Source of the DNA: Actinomycetes bacterium
GTDB taxonomy: Bacteria > Actinomycetota > Actinomycetes > Actinomycetales > Cellulomonadaceae
Assembly: GCA_023430425.1 (NCBI GenBank)
Contig: JAEZAR010000446.1
Coordinates: 1 to 12,196 of the forward strand
Reading direction: 5' to 3'
DNA: 12,196 bases
Position 1 is the stretch's first letter; every line of letters starts with the position of its first letter. The translations under genes were made by a program, and so were the position numbers. Positions 6,896-12,196 of this stretch are shown in pieces. The notes under the pieces are model-generated. The model was given only the letters and a program-made list of their open reading frames with translations. It searched no databases and was not told where the DNA came from.

Positions 6896-9595
6896 TCAGG
6901 GCGCGGGGGCCAGCTCCGCCACCCGGACGAGGACGGTGCCCTCGGCGGCGTCGCCGGACGCCTGCAGGACGAGGTCACCGACCCGGCCGGCCGCACGCAG
7001 GTCCTCGGTGGCGGCCTCCGCGAGCGGCAGGTCCGCCCCGGGGACGCCCAGCTCGGCCCGCACGATGCCCGTGCGCATGGAGACCTTGGCCTCGGACTTC
7101 ACCTTGCGCAGGGCGGCGAGCACCCGACCGGCGGCCCCCAGCCCGGCCGGCCCGACGCCGTCGGACGCCTCGCGCAGCGGGCCGGCGACCGGCCACGGGG
7201 CACGGTGCACGGAGCCCTCCCGCCACCACGACCACACCTCCTCGGTCGCGAAGGGGAGCACCGGGGCCAGCAGGCGCAGCACGACGTCGAGCGCGAGCCC
7301 CAGCGCGGCCCGCGCCGAGGCCGTGGCCGCCTCGTCCCACTGCTCGCCGCCGTAGGCGCGGTCCTTGACGAGCTCCAGGTAGTCGTCGCAGAACGTCCAG
7401 AAGAACGTCTCGGTGACCTCCAGGGCCCGGGTGTGGTCGAACGCCTCCAGCCCCGCGGTCGCCGCGTCGACCACGTCGGCGAGCGCGGCCAGCATCGCCC
7501 GGTCGACGGGCCGGGTCACCGCGGCGGCGTCGGCGGCGACGCCGCCCGTGATGCCGAGCACGAACTTGCTCGCGTTGAGCACCTTGATCGCCAGGCGCCG
7601 GCCGATCTTCATCTGGCCGACCTCGAACGCGGCGTCGGTGCCCAGGCGCGCCGACGCGGCCCAGTAGCGGACGGCGTCGGACCCGTACTCGGTGAGCAGC
7701 CCCATGGGCGTGACGACGTTGCCCTTGGACTTGGACATCTTCTTGCGGTCCGGGTCGAGGATCCACCCGCTGATCGCCGCGTGCGCCCACGGCAGCGAGC
7801 CGTGCTCGAGGTGGGACCGCACGACCGTCGAGAAGAGCCAGGTCCGGATGATGTCCTGCCCCTGGGGCCGCAGGTCCATCGGGAACACCCGGGCGAACAG
7901 GTCCGGGTCGCGCAGCCAGCCCCCGGCCACCTGCGGGGTGAGCGACGACGTCGCCCAGGTGTCCATGACGTCGGCCTCGCCGACGAAGCCGCCCGGGGCG
8001 CCGCGCTGCTCCGCGGTGAAGCCCGGCGGGACGTCGCTGCTCGGGTCGACGGGCAGGGTCGCCTCGTCGGGCACGATCGGGTGGTCGTGGTCGACGGTCC
8101 CGTCCTCGCGGACGCGGTACCAGAGCGGGATGGCGACGCCGAAGAACCGCTGGCGCGAGATGAGCCAGTCCCCGTTGAGTCCGTTCACCCAGTTCTCGTA
8201 CCGGACCCGCATGAAGTCCGGGTGGAACGCCAGCTCGCGCCCGCGCGCCAGGAGCGCCTCGCGCAGCCCGGCGCCCGCGCCCTCGTCGCGCCCTCCGTTG
8301 CGGATGTACCACTGCCGGGACGTGACGATCTCCAGCGGCTTGTCGCCGCGCTCGTAGAAGTTCGTCATGCGCTGGGTGGGCACGGGCTCGCCCGCCAGCT
8401 CGCCGCTCGCGCGCAGCTGGTCGACGACTGCGCCACGGGCCCCGGTGGTCGTGCGGCCGGCGAGCTCGGCGTAGGCGGCGCGGCCGCGCTCGCTCGCGAT
8501 CCACTCGGGCGTCTCGCGGACCAGCCGGCCGTCCTTGGCGACGACCGACCGGGTCGGCAGCTGCAGCTCGCGCCACCACTGGACGTCCGTCAGGTCGCCG
8601 AAGGTGCAGCACATCGCGATGCCGGCGCCCTTGTCGGGCTCCGCGGCAGGGTGGGCGAGCACGGGGATGTCGATGTCGAACAGGGGCGAGCGCGCCGTCG
8701 TCCCGAACAGGTGCTGGTAGCGCTCGTCGTCCGGGTGGGCGACGAGGGCGACCACGGCGGGGATGAGCTCAGGCCGGGTCGTCTCGATGTGGATCGGGGC
8801 ACCCGTCGTGCCGTCGGCCTCGACGCGGTGGAACGCGACCCGGTGGAAGTGCCCGGGGTACTCGCGGGCCTCGAGCTCGGCCTGGGCGACAGCCGTCTGG
8901 TAGGTGACGTCCCACAGGCCGGGCGCCTCGGCCTGGTACGCCTCGCCGCGCGCGAGGTTGCGCAGGAACGCCGTCTGCGCGACGGCGCGCGCGTTCTCGT
9001 CGATGGTCTGGTAGGTGAGCGACCAGTCGACGGACAGCCCCAGGTGGTGCCAGAGGGCCTCGAACTGCCGCTCGTCCTCCACGGTGAGGCGCTCGCAGAG
9101 CTCGACGAAGTTGCGGCGGGAGACCGGCACCTGGTCGGCGGGCTTGACGTTCTTGCCGTCGGTGCCCTGGTGGGGCGGGGTGAAGCCCGCGTCGTAGGGC
9201 AGCGACGGGTCGCAGCGCACGCCGAAGTAGTTCTGGACGCGGCGCTCGGTGGGCAGGCCGTTGTCGTCCCAGCCCATCGGGTAGAAGACCTCGCGCCCGC
9301 ACATGCGCTGGTAGCGGGCGAGGACGTCGGTGTGCGTGTAGCTGAACACGTGGCCCACGTGCAGCGACCCGGAGACCGTGGGCGGGGGCGTGTCGATGGA
9401 GAAGATCTCCTCGCGGGTGCGCGTCCTGTCGAAGGCGTACGTGCCCTGCTCCCGCCAGGCCGCGTCCCATCGCTCCTCGAGGCCGTCGAGGCTGACCTTG
9501 TCGGGTACCCGCGACGCGCCCGGTACGGCCGGCGCCGACGACGTCGGCGGTGCGGTCGGGGGCGCGGTGGGTGCCGGCTGGGCAAGGTCGCTCAT
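6896..9595 (-). CDS. valS: Valyl-tRNA synthetase, archaeal/rickettsial type
   Basis: 899 residues. The enzyme charges tRNA-Val in the cytoplasm and edits misactivated threonine. The class I signature HVGH is at 79-82 within PPPTVSGSLHVGHVFSYTHTD, and KMSKS at 619-623. The editing (CP1) domain is marked by ETTRPEL (271-277) and GIAMCCTFGD (325-334). The forms GWDDNGLPTER (108-118) and ARLGTDAAFEVGQMKIGRRL (649-668) are those of the archaeal-like ValS group also found in Rickettsia and some actinobacteria, not of the E. coli group. The C-terminal coiled-coil arm of standard bacterial ValS is absent; the chain ends with a short domain and AELAPAP. The first 28 or so residues are a low-complexity Pro/Ala/Thr/Ser leader. 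The ATG at 9595 is the natural start. It lacks a clear Shine-Dalgarno, and an AACAAT hexamer 8 nt upstream would fit a leaderless or very short leader message. The gene is divergent from secDF. Confidence 0.95.
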   Translation of the reverse strand: MSDLAQPAPTAPPTAPPTSSAPAVPGASRVPDKVSLDGLEERWDAAWREQGTYAFDRTRTREEIFSIDTPPPTVSGSLHVGHVFSYTHTDVLARYQRMCGREVFYPMGWDDNGLPTERRVQNYFGVRCDPSLPYDAGFTPPHQGTDGKNVKPADQVPVSRRNFVELCERLTVEDERQFEALWHHLGLSVDWSLTYQTIDENARAVAQTAFLRNLARGEAYQAEAPGLWDVTYQTAVAQAELEAREYPGHFHRVAFHRVEADGTTGAPIHIETTRPELIPAVVALVAHPDDERYQHLFGTTARSPLFDIDIPVLAHPAAEPDKGAGIAMCCTFGDLTDVQWWRELQLPTRSVVAKDGRLVRETPEWIASERGRAAYAELAGRTTTGARGAVVDQLRASGELAGEPVPTQRMTNFYERGDKPLEIVTSRQWYIRNGGRDEGAGAGLREALLARGRELAFHPDFMRVRYENWVNGLNGDWLISRQRFFGVAIPLWYRVREDGTVDHDHPIVPDEATLPVDPSSDVPPGFTAEQRGAPGGFVGEADVMDTWATSSLTPQVAGGWLRDPDLFARVFPMDLRPQGQDIIRTWLFSTVVRSHLEHGSLPWAHAAISGWILDPDRKKMSKSKGNVVTPMGLLTEYGSDAVRYWAASARLGTDAAFEVGQMKIGRRLAIKVLNASKFVLGITGGVAADAAAVTRPVDRAMLAALADVVDAATAGLEAFDHTRALEVTETFFWTFCDDYLELVKDRAYGGEQWDEAATASARAALGLALDVVLRLLAPVLPFATEEVWSWWREGSVHRAPWPVAGPLREASDGVGPAGLGAAGRVLAALRKVKSEAKVSMRTGIVRAELGVPGADLPLAEAATEDLRAAGRVGDLVLQASGDAAEGTVLVRVAELAPAP

Positions 9596-9740
9596 GGCGG
9601 ACGATTGTTCCAGACGGGGCGGGCGCGGCCGCACGGTGCGCGCTCGTCTACGCTGGTCGCTCCGCCATCGCCCGCCGAGGTGCCGGTGGTCGACGCCGTC
9701 CGGCCGGCCCCGACGCGCGCGCCGTCCGTCGAGGAGCCTC
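9596..9740. promoter_or_regulatory. Divergent promoter region of valS and secDF
   Basis: 145 bp between two divergent starts. For secDF, TACGCT (9649-9654, plus strand) fits the TAnnnT -10 pattern within the CTACGCTGGTCGC context often seen at actinobacterial promoters; no good -35 is visible. For valS, the minus-strand AACAAT (9609-9604) is the only -10-like element close to the ATG. The rest is GC-rich and shows no strong repeat. Confidence 0.35.
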
Positions 9741-12089
9741 ATGTCCCGCCCCGTCCCCGGACCGTCAGTGGCGCCGCCCTCCCCGCGCCGGCCCCTCGTG
9801 GTGCGGGCGGTGCTCTCGTTGCTCGTCCTCGCGGGCGCGACGGTGGCCGTCCTGACGTCGACGCCGACGCTCGGCCTGGACCTGCGGGGCGGCACCCAGG
9901 TGGTGCTGGAGACGCGGGACTCGCCGACCACGCAGGCCGACGCCGGGTCGACGGACCGGGCGCTCGAGGTGCTCCGTCGGCGCATCGACGCCCTCGGGGT
10001 CGCCGAGCCCACCGTCGTGCGTTCGGGCGAGCGACGGATCGTCGTGGAGATGCCGGGGCTGCAGGACCCCCGCGAGGCCGTCGAGGCGATCGGCCGGACC
10101 GCCCAGCTCACCTTCCACGCCGTCGAGGGCATCGCGTCCGAGCAGGGACTGCCGCCCGCCGGTGAGCAGATCGACCCCACCCGTCCGCTGGTCCTCGCCG
10201 ACGAGGCGGGCGTGCCGCTCCAGCTCGCGGCCGCCGCGCTCACGGGCGAGGCGGTGACCGGCGCCCGCGCCACCACCGACCCGTCCCGGGGCCCCGCGTG
10301 GTTCGTCGAGATCGACTTCGCGGGCGAGGGACGCGCGGCGTGGGAGGAGCTGACCGCGACCGCGGCCTGCGTGCCGGACGGCGACCCCCGGCGACGCCTG
10401 GCCATCGCGCTGGACGGGGACGTCATCACGTCGCCGCAGGTGGGCCTCGACGTCCCGTGCGGGGCGGGCATCCTCGGCGGGACCACGACGATCACGGGCC
10501 GGTTCAGCCAGGCCGAGGCGCTCGAGCTGTCCGCGCTCATCCAGGGCGGCGCGCTGCCCGTGCCCGTCGAGGTGATCGAGCAGCGGACGGTCGGCCCCAG
10601 CCTCGGCGCCGCCGCGATCGACGCGAGCATCCAGGCCATCCTCGTCGGCCTCGTCCTGACCGCGCTGTTCATCATCGGGGTCTACCGGCTCATGGGCGTC
10701 CTCGCCATCGTCGCGCTCCTCTGCTACGCCCTCATCTCCTACGCCGCGCTCATCACGCTCGGTGCGACGGTGACGCTGCCCGGCCTGGCCGGCTTCGTGC
10801 TCGCCGTCGGCATGGCGGTGGACGCGAACGTCCTCGTCTACGAGCGGGCCCGCGAGGAGCGCATCCTGGCGTCCCGGACCCTGCTGCGCTCGGTCACGGA
10901 GGGCTTCCGGCGCGCCTTCTCGGCGATCGCCGACTCGAACGTCACGACGCTCATCTCGGCTGGGCTGCTGTTCTTCCTCGCCTCCGGCCCGGTGCGCGGC
11001 TTCGGTGTCACCCTGACCATCGGCGTCATCGCCTCGTTCTTCTCGGCGCTCGTCATCACGCGCGTGCTCGCCCAGTCGGTCGCCGCGACGAGGCTTCTCG
11101 AGCGCCACCCGCGCCTCAGCGGGCTCGACACGCTCGGCGCCTTCCGACGGCGCGTGGTCGGGTGGGACCCCGACCTGCTCGCCCGCGCGGGGCGGTGGCT
11201 CGCGGTCGCCCTGGTCGTCGTCGGTGTCGCGGCGACCGGGCTCGTCGCTCGCGGGATCGAGCTCGGGGTGGAGTTCACGGGTGGGCGCAGCATCCAGTAC
11301 GCGACGGACCAGCCGCTGACGGCCGACGAGGCGCGCGAGGCGGTCGCCGCGGCGGGCTTCCCCGGAGCCGTCGTGCAGCAGGCCGGGGACGCCGACATCG
11401 CTGTGCGGACCCCGCCGATCGACGACGCCGAGCAGCAGCGCATCCGCGACGCGCTCGCCGAGGTCGCCGGCGGCGCGGAGGTGGTCAGCGACGAGCTCAT
11501 CGGCCCGAGCCTCGGCGACGAGCTGCGCCGGAACGCGCTCATCGCCCTCGCGGTCGCGCTCGCCGCGCAGCTCGCCTACCTCGCGTTCCGGTTCCACTGG
11601 ACGTTCAGCAGCGGCGCCGTCGCGTCGCTCGCGACGAACGTGCTCGTCGTGCTCGGGGTCTTCGCCTGGCTCGGCAAGACCCTCGACGGCGTCTTCCTGG
11701 CGGCGCTGCTGACGATCATCGGCTACTCGGTCAACGACTCCGTCGTCGTGTTCGACCGCGTCCGCGAGACCTGGCGGTCCCGGCACGACGAGCCGTTCCA
11801 CCGCCTCGCGGGGGAGGCCGTGCTGCAGACCCTGCCGCGCACGGTGAACACCGGCGCGAGCACCCTGTTCGTCCTGCTCGCGCTGCTGTTCCTGGGCGGC
11901 AGCTCGCTCGGGGACTTCGCGCTCGCGCTCGTGCTCGGCATCGTGGTCGGGACCGTGGGCACCGTCGCGGTGGCGGTCCCGCTGACGATCCTGCTCCAGC
12001 GCCGGTGGCCGACGGCGGCGCCGGTGCCCAAGGAGAAGGCGCCCCTGCGCCCGCGGGCCGGCGACCGCACCGACGGCGCCGTCGTCTGA
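9741..12089 (+). CDS. secDF: SecDF fusion, protein-export membrane protein
   Basis: 782 residues. SecD and SecF modules lie in one chain; the pair uses the proton gradient to aid SecYEG-dependent export. The SecD half (about 1-465) has a first membrane segment (about 18-40), LGLDLRGGTQVVLE (44-57), the periplasmic-side P1 domain with IALDGDVITSPQV, then segments from about 291 with GMAVDANVLVYERAREER (Asp361). The SecF half (about 480-755) has GIELGVEFTGG (505-515), the P4 domain, GYSVNDSVVVFDRVRE (Asp666) and LPRTVNTGAST (Arg700). Asp361, Asp666 and Arg700 match the residues implicated in proton transport in Thermus SecDF, so the protein looks functional. Cys210 and Cys240 in P1 could form a disulfide. 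ATG at 9741 follows GAGGAG by 4 nt. Actinobacteria usually keep secD and secF as separate genes near ruvB; this standalone fusion may be an additional copy, which the window cannot show. Confidence 0.94.
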   Translation: MSRPVPGPSVAPPSPRRPLVVRAVLSLLVLAGATVAVLTSTPTLGLDLRGGTQVVLETRDSPTTQADAGSTDRALEVLRRRIDALGVAEPTVVRSGERRIVVEMPGLQDPREAVEAIGRTAQLTFHAVEGIASEQGLPPAGEQIDPTRPLVLADEAGVPLQLAAAALTGEAVTGARATTDPSRGPAWFVEIDFAGEGRAAWEELTATAACVPDGDPRRRLAIALDGDVITSPQVGLDVPCGAGILGGTTTITGRFSQAEALELSALIQGGALPVPVEVIEQRTVGPSLGAAAIDASIQAILVGLVLTALFIIGVYRLMGVLAIVALLCYALISYAALITLGATVTLPGLAGFVLAVGMAVDANVLVYERAREERILASRTLLRSVTEGFRRAFSAIADSNVTTLISAGLLFFLASGPVRGFGVTLTIGVIASFFSALVITRVLAQSVAATRLLERHPRLSGLDTLGAFRRRVVGWDPDLLARAGRWLAVALVVVGVAATGLVARGIELGVEFTGGRSIQYATDQPLTADEAREAVAAAGFPGAVVQQAGDADIAVRTPPIDDAEQQRIRDALAEVAGGAEVVSDELIGPSLGDELRRNALIALAVALAAQLAYLAFRFHWTFSSGAVASLATNVLVVLGVFAWLGKTLDGVFLAALLTIIGYSVNDSVVVFDRVRETWRSRHDEPFHRLAGEAVLQTLPRTVNTGASTLFVLLALLFLGGSSLGDFALALVLGIVVGTVGTVAVAVPLTILLQRRWPTAAPVPKEKAPLRPRAGDRTDGAVV

Positions 12090-12098
12090 CCGCGCCCT

Positions 12099-12127
12099 CG
12101 CGGCCGGCACCCCGAGCGGCGGCCGCG
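12099..12127 (+). terminator. Hairpin after secDF, possible terminator
   Basis: CGCGGCCG (12099-12106) and CGGCCGCG (12120-12127) form an 8-bp stem with a 13-nt loop, starting 10 nt after the secDF stop. No T-tract follows. Confidence 0.45.
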
Positions 12128-12171
12128 CGCCGTCCCCCGAACGGTGGTGCCTCGACCCGGGGGGCCCCGGT

Positions 12172-12196
12172 TACTCTCGCGCGATGCGGATGGGGG
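12172..12196 (+). promoter_or_regulatory. -10-like TACTCT and possible leaderless start of the next gene
   Basis: TACTCT (12172-12177) fits TAnnnT and is followed by CGCGCG and an ATG at 12184 that stays open to the window edge (ATG CGG ATG GGG, M-R-M-G). A -10 element 6 nt before an ATG is the usual geometry of actinobacterial leaderless genes. Only four codons are visible, so the gene itself cannot be identified or confirmed. Confidence 0.35.

Noticed and set aside
6896..9595. Isoleucyl-tRNA synthetase
   Set aside because: IleS was considered because of the HIGH/KMSKS layout, but the GWDDNGLPTER and EVGQMKIGRRL regions and the lack of a C-terminal zinc domain fit ValS.
9378..9740. N-terminal extension of SecDF
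   Set aside because: The upstream frame overlaps valS on the other strand; the ATG at 9741 has GAGGAG at the right distance and precedes the first membrane segment.
6644..10165. 1173-residue plus-strand open frame
   Set aside because: Antisense to valS and crossing into secDF in another frame; no family motif, composition typical of high-GC shadow frames.
9596..10675. N-terminal extension of valS
   Set aside because: The added residues are antisense to secDF and the conserved ValS region starts shortly after the ATG at 9595.
9765..12110. 781-residue minus-strand open frame
   Set aside because: Antisense to secDF; the translation is Arg/Gly/Asp/Glu-rich and has no recognisable domain.

Overview
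The window reads as chromosomal DNA of a very GC-rich actinobacterium. Codon third positions are almost all G or C, starts include GTG, and Shine-Dalgarno sites are short. A clpX end followed at a distance by valS, a Vms1/baeRF-type release-factor-like protein, an archaeal-type valyl-tRNA synthetase and a fused SecDF together suggest Micrococcales, perhaps a Cellulomonas-like lineage. That placement is an inference from gene content, not from a search.

Layout, left to right. The plus strand carries the 3' two-thirds of clpX (window edge to 803), then a structured gap, then a 407-residue protein of the Rv2629/Balon (bacterial eRF1-related) family (936-2159). A convergent junction (2160-2277) holds a strong GC hairpin and three tandem 18-bp repeats. 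The next five genes are on the minus strand. In transcription order they are valS (9595-6896), then a polar amino-acid ABC transporter operon made of lipoprotein receptor (6589-5807), permease (5807-4965) and ATPase (4968-4135), then a long-chain acyl-CoA ligase (4074-2278). From 9741 the plus strand encodes a single-chain SecDF translocase accessory protein, divergent from valS. The last bases hold a promoter-like hexamer and a possible leaderless start of another gene.

The three transporter genes form one operon: a 1-nt stop/start overlap (TGATG) and a 4-nt overlap (ATGA) indicate translational coupling. The acyl-CoA ligase lies 60 bp further downstream on the same strand and may share the transcript. 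ClpX, the Balon-like protein, ValS and SecDF all serve protein synthesis, export or turnover, but nothing in the sequence shows that they act together.

Most of the coding content is conserved housekeeping or common accessory machinery, and I see no obvious new multi-gene system. The least explained sequence is the 306-bp gap between valS and the transporter operon. It contains three adjacent 30-bp units, each centred on GGGCCC, one of them a perfect 30-bp palindrome, plus several GGGACG/CGTCCC dyads next to the transporter promoter. The second item worth attention is the Balon-like protein, whose GGQ-equivalent loop reads GGGGWS.
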